DNA of 15,765 nt from Larix sibirica. Taxonomy: Eukaryota; Streptophyta; Pinopsida; Pinales; Pinaceae. Shown in pieces: positions 1 through 8,489 of the stretch. The number at the start of each line of letters is the position of its first letter. Position 1 is the stretch's first letter. Both the position numbers and the translations under genes were made by a program. The stretch spans positions 1 to 15,765 of the forward strand of contig NWUY0300053232.1 of NCBI GenBank assembly GCA_004151065.3, read 5' to 3'. Below the pieces are notes generated by a model. The model saw only the letters and a program-made list of their open reading frames with translations. It was not told the DNA's origin and did not search any database.

Positions 1-152
1 GGTACCGTGAAGTTATTTGTATTGAGCTTGCTCAAAGGAGGTTGCCCCCTTGAAGTGGCCTGCAATCAAATATTCTGTGATCTGATATATCGTGTATTTC
101 ATCAATTAATTGTTGCAGGTTCTTCTCATTATATTCCCATTGTCAATTGGAT
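1..152. other. Unassigned left flank, possible remnant of desaturase exon 2
   Basis: No gene can be assigned here. A CAG at 116-118 is followed by a short stretch that reads SSHYIPIVNW. It loosely resembles the S-S-I-L-V-P-Y-H-G-W end of exon 2 in plant omega-3 desaturases, and lies where exon 2 would be expected, but only four of ten residues agree. Clear homology to the second desaturase copy starts only near 153. Confidence 0.2.
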
Positions 153-288
153 CCCACTATTTTAATTCCTCAATTGTAAATCGTTTCAATGCTTATCTTG
201 TGATTTGGGTTTGGCAATTTGTATGCTTTTTAGTTTTGAAGCATCTTAACAATATTTTTTAATGTAATTAGAAATTGTGTATTTGTAG

Positions 289-2108
289 GATAATCAGTCA
301 CATAACACATCATCAAAATCACGGACATGTAGAGAATGACGATTCATGCATCCTATGAGTATTTGATGTGATTCATCCACTTGCATTTCGTTGACCAGTG
401 CAGGTGGTTTCTTCTCACCATCAATAATTAGTTTAGACTATCATAGGGCTGTCCTTTTGAGGCTCCTAATTTCATTTAAACTATCCCACTGAAGTCATTC
501 TAATTTGAAATTTCACACCAAGGCAGAGGACAGCCCTATTCTGGGAGAATGCTTTGAAGAACCAGTTACCAAACTCAAAAGGCCACTTTTGAGAAATTCC
601 TCGAAAAAGAATTAGATTTTAAGGTCTATCAACTATTTTGATTAACAACTGTTCAAGTAATGAAGACAATCTCTGTTCTAATTACTCGATTTTGATGTCT
701 ACTTTCAGATGTCTGAAACAACTAAGAAGTTATAGTTTAACATCCCATGGTGCCTGTTTGCGTATCCTTTCTACCTGGTCAGTATGTGTTCTCCTTTAGT
801 CTGTCCTAAAATTATTACTATTCAAGGCGTTGAATCTTCACATATATTACCTAGACCTGATTTGATACATGCAATGGCTATTATTTTCAGTGGAGTAGAA
901 GTCCTGGAAAGAAAGTTCTCACTTCCATAATAACTAATCTATTCCTTCTGTTTGAGAAGGAGAATGTCATTACATCAACAGCATGCTGGAATGCAATGAT
1001 GGCTTTACTATCTGGACTTACAATTTTTATGGGTCCTGCTTGGATAATAAAGTTATATGTTATTCCCTACTAGGTAATCATCTTGCTGAATTTCCACTAT
1101 GGTCTTCCCATAAATTGTGTCATTCCCATGTTTTTGGTAGATTCAGCAGGACTTTTGTGGGTTTTCTTTACTTATTTTGTGTCAATCGCTGTTGGAGTTA
1201 ACTGGTTTTGATTGTGCATACTCTAGGGAATTTGAATCCTTTAAAACCTCTTGCATCTATCTTAACATTGTATTGTGGAATGTGTCATGGACTGCAGAAT
1301 TTTGTAATTTGGTTAGATCTTGTGACACATCTTTATGACCATGGTTATGACAAGAAGGTTACATGGTACAGGGGCGAGGTACACATTGCACAACTAGCTT
1401 CTTGGTAATTTTGTTAGATTTTTTAATGCTCAATATTAAATAATACTGAGGCTCCAGCTACACTGTAGGGATGGGGTTATCTTAAAGGCAGGCTTACTAC
1501 CATTGATCGAGACTATGGTTTGATTAACAATATCCATCATGATATTGGAACCCATGTTGTGCATCATTTGTTTCCTCAAATACCTCACTACCACCTGGTT
1601 GAAGTGTTGAGTTCTCTTTCATGTTCATTGGCTATTAACTGCTCTATGTAACTAAGAGAAGCACCCAACTTGCCTCTATGAGATTTTCATCAATTTTCAG
1701 ATTGTTTGGAGTGAGCACTCCGATAGGTTTTAAACATGTTCTTCACGGAAAAATTCTCACAACCCTCTTGAAAATTGTTTTGATTTTACATAATCTACTT
1801 CTTCTAAAGACATTATTTCTAGTTATGTGTACTGTTTTGGACAGTATGATAGTGTCATAACATTTGACTGTTCATTCTAATATTGTATTAGTCTACTGAG
1901 AATTCTAATTTATCCATCTGATGCACACACTGAAGCAATAAAACCTATGCTTGGAAAGTACAATCAGGAGCCCAAGTAGTCCAGTCCTCTTCCTCTGCAA
2001 TTGCTGGACCCATTGGTGAAGAGCATGTCACAAGATCATGATGTTAATGATGAGGGAGAGATTGTTTTCTATCAAGCAGAACCTAACATAAAAAATTCTA
2101 GAAGATGA
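289..2108 (+). pseudogene. Omega-3 fatty-acid desaturase pseudogene, copy 1
   Basis: Relic of a membrane di-iron desaturase that adds the omega-3 double bond to 18:2 fatty acids (FAD3/FAD7/FAD8 family). Exons: 289-354 (second His box, reads HITHHQNHGHVEND), 709-777 (ends FAYPFYL), 891-1073 (VITSTACWNAM), 1298-1378 ([15 protein letters not shown]), 1469-1606 ([20 protein letters not shown], third His box) and 1929-2108 (C-terminus, VNDEGEIVFYQAE). The [10 protein letters not shown] signature marks omega-3 rather than omega-6 enzymes. Lesions: two Arg-to-Ile changes and a 1-nt deletion in the first exon; ATGAGT where a GTGAGT donor is expected (355); TAG at 733; TAG replacing Trp at 1071; TTGAGT instead of GTGAGT at 1607; no AG acceptor before 1929; TAG at 1977 with homology continuing to TGA at 2106. 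A short E-K-F-L-E-K-E-L-D-F-K piece at 591-623 may belong to the exon before 709. The first exons (transit peptide or N-terminus, first His box) are not in view. The family call is secure, but the isoform cannot be told. Confidence 0.92.
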
Positions 2109-2612
2109 AATTAATCTGAAAATAGCTGGAGTATTTTTTAACATATGGAATCTTTCAGCAGCTGTTTTCTAGACACGTTTCTCTACTTACAAAATACATG
2201 ATTTAACCTTTGTATTTTAGGTTTAAATTCAAAGGTCGTGATTATTATCCTTTGGATAATTTATGTCTTCCAGCCTTGAGCCAATTCAAAAGTATTTAGA
2301 AAACAAAGTGGTTCAAAATGTTTGTTGGTGTTTTTCTCAAAGAACTTGGAAAAGTATACATTGGTTAGCAACTCAACAAAGATCACCTACAAAGTATTGG
2401 CTAGTAATATGGTACTGAAAAGGCTAGAAAGTCTCTGGGGATTGGAGATGTTAAAGAATTTTTCTATGTATTGTATCTCTTTTTAGCTGTATGTATTATT
2501 TATTTGTCAATGAATACCTCTGTATTTTTCAAAGTTTTAGACTTGCCACCATCGCTGGAATTCTGAAGCATGTGTCGTGCTTCATCTTGAATGACCTGTG
2601 TTGAAGGTATGG
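2109..2612 (+). other. 3' flank of desaturase pseudogene, copy 1
   Basis: No coding signal. The sequence aligns with 13964-14451, so it belonged to the ancestral locus (3' untranslated or downstream DNA). Copy 2 has a 13-bp local duplication of the TGAATGAC motif near 14425-14437 that copy 1 lacks. Confidence 0.6.
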
Positions 2613-2750
2613 CTTCCAAGCTCCAGCATTGGTTAATTTTGCAGAATTTGTTTTCTATGCCTCCTCTAGACATTAGTTTGAATGGCATCATCCATTTGTT
2701 TCAGTTTGCTGATTCAAACGATAGGGTCTAAGTTGCTTGCAGCCATTGCT

Positions 2751-3001
2751 ATGTGTGATATATTAGATTAATTAACTAAATAACTACACCAACAAACATT
2801 TTTGAAGTATGCTTTATCTAGATTGTATTTGTTATTCTTTGTTTAACATATCGTTCAATGGATGTTGTTGCTAGACATGTGTGATATATTAGATTAATTA
2901 ACTAAATAGCTACACCAACAAACATTTTTGAAGTATGCTTTATCTAGATTGTATTTGTTATTCTTTGTTTAGCATATCGTTCATTGGATGTTAAGTTGGT
3001 A
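2751..3001 (+). repeat. 126-bp tandem duplication in the LTR-like segment
   Basis: Two head-to-tail units with a 126-bp period (2751-2876 and 2877 to about 3001), each opening with ATGTGTGATATATTAG. Over most of the length they are nearly identical, with single-base changes such as AACTA/GCTA and TTTAA/TTTAG. The same pair recurs at 14590 and 14716 in the second copy. Confidence 0.9.
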
Positions 3002-3107
3002 GACAATGGATGCCAAGTTGGTAGACAACGGATGCTAAGTTATTAGTAGATTCTGTGGCTGATCAGGAAATCCAATATGCAATCTATTATTCAAACTAAT
3101 GTATGCA
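2754..3107 (+). mobile_element. Putative 5' LTR of Ty1/copia element, copy 1
   Basis: A segment starting TGTGATATATTAG and ending near ATGCA, just upstream of a retroelement primer-binding site, has the TG...CA form of an LTR. Both ends are inferred: there is no 3' LTR in the window to compare with, and the spacer to the primer-binding site would be about 8 nt, a little long. The 126-bp duplication and the 22-bp repeats lie inside it. If the first 126-bp unit were a duplication of the LTR start, the original LTR could begin at 2880. Confidence 0.5.
2984..3049 (+). repeat. 22-bp tandem minirepeat, three units
   Basis: Three adjacent 22-bp units of the form NNGGATGYYAAGTTGGTAGACA at 2984, 3006 and 3028; the third is diverged at its 3' half (ATTAGTAG). 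The same array is present at 14823-14888. Confidence 0.85.
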
Positions 3108-3115
3108 ATCTCTTA

Positions 3116-3127
3116 TAGTATCAGAGC
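3116..3127 (+). other. Primer-binding site, tRNA-Met type, copy 1
   Basis: TAGTATCAGAGC matches 11 of 12 bases of TGGTATCAGAGC, the sequence complementary to the 3' end of plant initiator-Met tRNA used by Ty1/copia elements to prime minus-strand synthesis. It lies between the LTR-like segment and the gag region, as expected. Confidence 0.75.
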
Positions 3128-3777
3128 TACTATCTTGCCCACAGTGCTGATTCAACCAATTAGTTTGTAACCTAGAGTGAGACTCAGATTGACTTCTGGT
3201 GTAAAGACTCCTTGGAAATTGTGTGGTTGTTGTGATCCCATATTGAATCAGAACACTCATATGAGGACATTGTGTGTGCTGCGTATCCATTCGTTGTCTC
3301 ATCCTCATCAGAATACAAGAGCCGCCTACAGTTAAATAAAAGGAGCTGCCTTTTTTGAAGAGGTCGTTGTGAGAGGAAGAACCACATGAAGAGCAGAGGA
3401 AGTAAAACCTAACTGGTGTAGTCCCTCATTCACATGCCCCAGAGCCGTCAACTGAGTTTGATGATTTAGGACCGGAGGTGCCTACGTGTAGTAGACCTGT
3501 TGGGAACCCAGTTCAGCCAGTATCAGATACTATTTAGAGTTAAGCATGAATTCGAGCATAGATAAATGATCAAGAAGATCTGCAATTTGAGCCAGATGAA
3601 TATGCCAGTGTAAATTTGCGATGATCAAGGTCTAAGTGATGTCTGGTGCTTAATACAGCTTCATCTGGATTCTGGAATCTGTATTACAAAACCATAGGGA
3701 TTGAAACCCGTACAGTAACACTGTTGCGTTCTTTTCACATTTAATCATTTCTATGGTATAGTCGGTTTGGTTGTAAC
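3128..3777 (+). other. Copia leader region, no open frame
   Basis: This stretch between the primer-binding site and the recognisable gag is closed in all plus frames. Short open frames on the minus strand have no family resemblance. It probably corresponds to the 5' untranslated leader and the decayed beginning of gag. An identical copy lies at 14967-15616. Confidence 0.5.
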
Positions 3778-4735
3778 TTGTATTTTAAGAATGGCTGGTG
3801 TATATCATGTATTGTCTCCAGAGTCCAAAAATTTACTGGAAAGTATTATAGGTTGTGGAGTGTTAAGGTACTGACCATTAATGAGTTCATTGATCTTGAA
3901 AAAATCATTTTAGATAAAGAACACAGCCGGCAAATGATCCAAAATACTATGCCAAAAGACATAAAGAAGCGTTAATGCTTCTAAAGCTGTAAGTTACAAA
4001 CACATTAGTTTCAGAAATAAGAAATTTCACTGCAGCAGATGTGTTGTGGACCAATCTCAAAAACAAGTATCAGGGATTAGAATCTGGGTGGATCTGAATT
4101 TTTTTTAGTTTTCTACTAAGTTGCAGGAAGAAGCGCCAGTCTCTGGATATCTGTTACAGCAGAAAGATGTCAGTGATCAATTGTTTGCTATTAAGAAGCT
4201 GGTGGATAATGAAGATATTGTTTCTTTGGTGATGTGTAGCTTGTCACCATCCTTTGATTCGTTTTTTAAGTCCCCGCATCTGATTGTGGAGAACCAAGAA
4301 CATAAATTTGAGAAGTTATCAACACTTCTTCCGCAGGAGAGGAGGCAAGATCAAAGATAAGCGTCAGCTTCACTCACTATGGAAAGTGCATTCGGTGCAC
4401 AGTTCAAAGGCAAAGGCAGATTAAACAATGAGAACAATACTAGAAGTTCATCAAAGAGGTCAAAGTGGAAATGTGTTTTCTCATAACAAGTCTGTACACT
4501 TCAAGAAAGATTGTAGAAGAGACAAAATGACCTGGCAAGCAGTCAAATGAAATCAAGGCTTACAAATGTAGCTGAGGGAGAAGAAGAGGCCAGCGGTGAT
4601 TTTGCATTTGTGGCATCACAAAATCATTCAATCAATCACAAAAGATCGCTGTGGCATCAGAAACAACATTCTTTTACGATTGTTTATTGCACTGAATTTT
4701 TTGCAATAGCTAAAACCCTAAATGATAACATTTAA
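3778..4735 (+). pseudogene. Ty1/copia gag pseudogene, truncated before pol
   Basis: Relic of the capsid/nucleocapsid protein of a copia retrotransposon. Pieces appear in order in changing frames. About 3826-3900 gives the N-terminal F-T-G-K-x-Y-x-L-W-S-V-K-V motif. 3969-4098 gives an I-R-N-F-T-A-A-D-V-L-W stretch followed by K-N-K-Y-Q-G (UBN2-like core), with an internal TAA. 4121-4360 gives the D-I-V-S-L-V-M-C-S-L-S-P-S-F-D-S-F core and an L-S-T-L-L-P-Q-E end. A broken CCHC zinc knuckle lies near 4472-4514: first Cys, His and last Cys are recognisable, but a 2-nt loss removes the second Cys and the conserved Gly is Val. 4547-4735 reads like the acidic C-terminal tail. No protease, integrase or reverse transcriptase follows. 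The element is dead and cut short on the 3' side. Confidence 0.78.
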
Positions 4736-5071
4736 TTCAGTGGTCAAATTAATCAGAGGAGAAAATTAGTCAAGTAATAAAAGCTCTATGCCGGTAAATC
4801 AAATGGGCCATAGGTTGAGTGATTATGTATCATGGCGATGTGTACTAAGACAAATGGGAGCCTGGGTTTCAAGATTGTATCAGCATGTTGGGGTCTTGAG
4901 ATTGTATTAATAGAGGTTAGGTCTGTAGCCCTGAGTATAGTAAGCTTCTTCTTACTTTGAAAAAAAGGCTGGTAACCTTGAGTATAGTAGGCTTTTTCCT
5001 GCATTGAAAAAAAAAACATTTTAACTATCAATTTTATTCTTCATAATTTTGTAAAAATGATGTTGATGCTT
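4736..5071. other. Unassigned stretch with a 46-bp tandem duplication
   Basis: No gene seen. At 4923-4968 and 4969-5016 two units of the type CTG-(TAG/GTAA)-CC-TTGAGTATAGTA-GCTT-C/T-rich-TTG-A(7-10) lie head to tail, each ending in an A run. The remainder could be 3' sequence of the copia element, but no LTR match or polypurine tract is convincing. Confidence 0.5.
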
Positions 5072-5356
5072 ACTCAAACCAATTATAAGGGTTCCCTTAG
5101 ACAACCAACATGTGCTCGACAAACACATGGATACAGTTGTTATTAATCACTTCCTCTCGTGATATTTGATCCCCACATTTTCGTCTCCAGATAATTTGTT
5201 AATCAATGAAGCTGAGTCTATCACTTTCATCAGAAAATGGTCTCCTTCCTTCTGAAAACCCAAATGGAATGATTCAGTTCTATGTCTATCAATATGTTCA
5301 GAGCCAATCAAATCCTTCCTCTATAATATTCACTGATTATGAATAATTGGTTTGAG
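5072..5356. repeat. Region bounded by 15-bp inverted repeats
   Basis: ACTCAAACCAATTAT at 5072-5086 is the exact reverse complement of ATAATTGGTTTGAGT at 5342-5356. The 285-bp interval is AT-rich and non-coding. No target-site duplication flanks it, so a MITE is possible but unproven. An 18-bp near-palindrome (GGAGGTCAATTGGCCTCC) follows directly, at about 5360-5377. Confidence 0.4.
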
Positions 5357-5569
5357 TGAGGAGGTCAATTGGCCTCCTTACCCAGCCAAAACCCCTGCAT
5401 AACACTATCAACCCATGTAACTGAACTCACCTAAGAAAGACTTGGGAGCATCCTAATTGTTCCTGTGTACGGAGGCAAATTGCAGTGATTCCTCACAGCT
5501 CTTCAGTTTTTGCTATTCTTCAAGAATTCCTCCTGTTACGACTATTCACAATCAATTTGTAAAGCTTTT
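5357..5569. other. Unassigned intergenic stretch
   Basis: Apart from the near-palindrome at its start, I see no coding frame or RNA here. The outer part may be a weak continuation of the inverted repeat that starts at 5570. Confidence 0.4.
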
Positions 5570-6024
5570 GCAGAAAATAACTAATGCGCAAAACAATTCA
5601 TAAAGAAATAAATAGAACAACTCAGCAATGGGAAACTAGAGTGGTAAAAACATACCATAGGGTAAAACCTCCACTCTCAAATATGCATCTTTATATTTCC
5701 ATGCACCCTATCTAATGATACAAAGGAGGGGCTTAAATACAAAAGTTTCACATAACCTTTCCTAGTGCAACATCTCACTCTCCCAGCTTTAAATATTTGC
5801 ATGAGAAAAGCTTGAAAAGTGAGGAGTGTCGTTGGAAAAGTTTGTGAAGCTTTTGTATATCTCTCCTTTGTATGATTACATGCAGCACATGAGAATATAG
5901 AGATGCATCTGTCAGTGGAGCTCTTAGGGTTTTTATCACTATAACCCCAGTGTCACATATATCTGTTACTGGTTCTCCTATTTATTTCTTAATGGGTTGT
6001 TTTAGGGCATTAGTTATTTTCTAC
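5570..6024. repeat. Large inverted repeat (foldback), arms about 220 bp
   Basis: The left arm (5570-5790) aligns with the reverse complement of the right arm (5807-6024) around a 16-bp centre. Anchor blocks: 5603-5615 pairs with 5978-5990 exactly (AAGAAATAAATAG); 5718-5728 pairs with 5863-5873 exactly (ATACAAAGGAG); the arm starts share AGAAAATAACTAATGC. Between the anchors the alignment has substitutions and small gaps, so this is an old structure. It could be a foldback element or two fragments of the same repeat inserted head to head. There is no coding potential. Confidence 0.8.
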
Positions 6025-6526
6025 AATTTATATGACAACAAAACAAGAAGCATAATCTATTTCAAACACAATTAGCATTAAAATTATAGAATGCTACTTT
6101 CTAACATAACTATCATAATGCTAGATTACTATGAAGCTAATCCAAATATTTCTCACAATCATTATCTGCATGCACGTTGCCAATTCAATCAGTTGACACA
6201 GAAATTTTGATTCACAAAACTACTGGGCAAATTATAAATTCCTTTCCAAGTATAAATAAAACCAAGTAACTAAATGATATTTGTATTCATAAAATAGTTG
6301 AATGGCAACCAAAATTGAACTCTGCTTGCTTAAACAGAGCTGCAGACGTTTCCATTAAATTCATCTTAATGTATACACTACTAAACAGGACCACAAACCT
6401 CTCATACCCCATCATAACCACGGACCTATGCTACCATTGTAAAGAGTATGAAAACAAACTACAAATTTAGAAAAGATAAAGCAAATATCCACAATAAACC
6501 TGGAAACATTTCTCTTTATTATACCC
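6025..6526. other. Unassigned AT-rich intergenic stretch
   Basis: No open frame of interest, no recognised repeat and no RNA gene seen in either strand. Confidence 0.5.
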
Positions 6527-6960
6527 CATAAAACACCACTTTATTTACAAATAAAACTACCCACTAGGTGGATGTACTGCTGTATTATTTTTATGACTAT
6601 TAAGCAATCTCAAAGCTCAAATCTCATGATCACATAAACACTGCGTTAAATATGCACTCCGCAGTAGTGCATTTAATGCTGCTGCAAGGTTATGAGCAGT
6701 TGGATCTGTTGTTGTTGGGTTCAGATCCAACGGCTCATAATCCCACAGCAGCAGCATTGAATGTGCTGCTGCGGGGTGCTTATCGAGTGCCCATAAACAC
6801 TATACACTCCTACTTTCGGTATGTTCTTTATAACACGGTACTAGGCTGTACTACTGTACTATTTTTACAACGTTTAAAAAATCTCAATGCTTATCATCAC
6901 ATAAACACTAGAAACTGCTGCCGCTTTTGATGTGTTCTTGTAATACATGACTACTATAGC
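6527..6960. repeat. Degenerate tandem array of ~107-bp units
   Basis: Units open with CATAAA(A)CAC: 6527-6632 (106 bp), 6633-6791 (159 bp, enlarged by the hairpin), 6792-6899 (108 bp) and a partial unit from 6900. Units 1 and 3 align along their length: both carry a TGTACT(G/A)CTGTA(T/C)TATTTTTA block, then AATCTCAA-GCT, then ATCACATAAACACT. Divergence is considerable, so the array is old. It may be the body of a non-autonomous transposon. Confidence 0.7.
6654..6779. repeat. Imperfect hairpin, 55/58-nt arms, 13-nt loop
   Basis: The left arm 6654-6708 (GCACTCCGCAG ... GTTGGATCTG) pairs with the right arm 6722-6779 (CAGATCCAAC ... CGGGGTGC) across the loop 6709-6721. Several mismatches in the outer half are T against C between an arm and the reverse complement of the other, so they would be G-U pairs in RNA transcribed from the plus strand. 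One 3-nt bulge is needed. The size and near-perfect stem resemble a MITE or a young microRNA-type precursor; I cannot tell these apart. Confidence 0.8.
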
Positions 6961-7755
6961 ATGCGGAGGTTTTCCTTCAATTGTTGGCACATCTACCCAA
7001 TAACTCCCCCACCCCTTTTGAGTTTGGGACAGTTACAAACATTAAGCTCCTCCAAAGACATCAAATGCTTCAAACCAGAAAACTCTTGTACCTCCTTTAT
7101 GCTTCACACCAAGAAGCATCAGTCACCTTCAAAGATATCAACGTTTCAATGCATGATAGCTTCTCCTCTTGTTCAATCCGCTTATAGCAAACTCTCGAAG
7201 TTCGACCCAACTGCAAAGCCCTCCTCATTGCCTCAATTCCTTACAGAAATACAAGATCAGATGTTTCCAAATAAGTTATCGAGGTGCTTCAGCTTCCCTA
7301 TGGTCTTTGGAATGTCTCAAAGAGGAGCCCATATTTTTAATCCTCTCAGTTGGAGGGGCACCTGCAAATGTGAATAAGACTCAACACGCATTTGTCTACC
7401 TGAGATTCAAGCTGCCACAATAGTTTTAATTTTCTCCCACCCACTTGTAACACTTTCAATTTCTCCATAGAATTCCAGCAATACAAGGAAGAGGAAGAGC
7501 ACTTATATCAACAGAGCCATATCAGATGTGGTGAGCCCAGCCTTAACAATATTATTTATAAATAACGATCTTCAGCTGCAACAAATGCAAGTTCATCATA
7601 ACACAAAATTGGAAAAAAATGAATAGATGCCTTGGACAGATCCCGAACACCTCATCCCTTAATATTTCCTATCATAACATTTTTTAACATATCCCCTTGC
7701 CTAGTGAATGTTGGATACCAAGGGACTGACCTCCGTGAACTTCAGTTATTACCTG

Positions 7756-7908
7756 TTCATTGAAAAAAAAGTATACAAATCAATTATTGTTCGAGTAAAC
7801 AAATTTGAGAAGTATACAGATCTATTACTCTTCGGTAATTTACCAATTCATTGAGGAAAAATATACACTACGCAGATCTATCATGCTTGGAATAAACAAA
7901 CTTGAAAG
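7756..7908. repeat. Degenerate short tandem repeats in an intron-like stretch
   Basis: TTCATTGA-(A/G)-AAAAA-TATACA ... AATAAAC/AGTAAAC-AAA-C/T-TTGA occurs at 7756-7810 and 7847-7908, with a partial middle unit (AAGTATACAGATCTATTACTC) between them. The region falls between the GLPL remnant and the linker of the receptor pseudogene, so it is probably intronic. Confidence 0.5.
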
Positions 7909-7910
7909 AT

Positions 7911-8184
7911 TCATTTCAAATGGATGACAAAGGTTAAAATGATTGAAGCACTTACACATGACGATCGCTCCATTAAATCTTCAATCCTTATTGTTATTCG
8001 TTTGCTGCAAATGACTACGGAGCAGTTATTCTTTCTCCGCAATATTTCTTTCCAGATCTTTATCGTGGTCGTGTGTTTTTATTGACATTTGTTTTTTTTA
8101 ATTTCTAAAACTTATATATACTTAATGCTAATCCCAGTTTTTTTCTGTGAAAAACAAGCATTATCTGGAGACATGGAGAAGTGC
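7911..8184. other. Probable intron of the receptor pseudogene
   Basis: No conserved receptor motif is readable in any minus frame between the GTAAGT donor at 8190 and the linker at 7735. A pyrimidine-rich tract ending in CAG on the minus strand (ctg at 7753-7755 on the plus strand) is a possible acceptor. Nothing else seen. Confidence 0.35.
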
Positions 8185-8489
8185 ACTTACCAGTAAAGTG
8201 TGTCATTTCTTTTCAACAAGTGATCAAAACACTTTCAATGATAATGCCAGTCCATCACAAGGCTTTATCTACCTGCTAGATGTGGCTTGACTTTGTAAAA
8301 GAATGAAAATTGTAGCCTTGACTACACCAAGATGTCTAGTTCATCCAAGCACCAATTCGATTGTGCATAGTTCCCATAAAAAATGAAAATATGAATAGAG
8401 GCTATTTGAACATCGGCTTCTATTTGAGAAGAAATGTCGAGTCTCTCTGCATCAATTACAAAGAACTTTCAATCCATTGTCTACCAGGA

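Larger units (their letters stand above)
153..2612 (+). repeat. Diverged part of direct duplication, copy 1
   Basis: This segment aligns collinearly with 12021-14451 through the introns, exons and 3' flank of the desaturase pseudogene. The two copies differ by many substitutions and small indels; in the 81-nt exon (1298-1378 against 13136-13216) I count 8 differences. The alignment continues without a break into the identical block that starts at 2613. Confidence 0.9.
2613..3926 (+). repeat. Identical direct repeat, copy 1 (1314 bp)
   Basis: I compared this block with 14452-15765 at a constant offset of 11839 and found no difference by eye. It includes 140 bp of desaturase 3' flank, the LTR-like segment, the primer-binding site, the leader and the start of gag. 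The last mismatch on the left is 2612 (G) against 14451 (C). The block runs to the final base of the window, so its true length is unknown. Confidence 0.93.

Noticed and set aside
1-6. GGTACC (KpnI site) at the first base as a clone boundary
   Set aside because: Another GGTACC occurs near 10434, so the window is not a simple KpnI fragment. A single 6-bp site at the start may be chance.
801-880. Intron sequence reading E-S-S-H-(V/I)-L-P-R-P-D-L that resembles the G-S-H-F-x-P-x-S-D-L-F exon motif
   Set aside because: It sits between a good donor (778) and acceptor (890). The next exon has its own weak S-H-F remnant, so this is probably chance.
2751-3049. CRISPR-like repeat array
   Set aside because: Units are head-to-tail without unique spacers, in plant DNA, inside an LTR-like segment.
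3096-3387. Two overlapping minus-strand frames present identically in both copies (3096-3308, 3184-3387 and 14935-15226)
   Set aside because: They are conserved only because the whole block is identical. They overlap the primer-binding site and leader of a copia element and show no family signature.
6961-7377. 138-codon open frame on the plus strand, the longest in the window
   Set aside because: It is antisense to the leucine-rich repeats of the receptor pseudogene, which give clear motifs on the minus strand. The plus-strand product resembles nothing known to me.
8268-8312. Alternative reading of this stretch as the NB-ARC segment before GLPL (H-S-F-T-K-S-S-H-I ... Q-V-D-K-A)
   Set aside because: The frame continuing directly from the TIR part gives F-F-Y-K-V-K-P, the expected next TIR strand, and needs fewer assumptions. 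I could not fully exclude the alternative.
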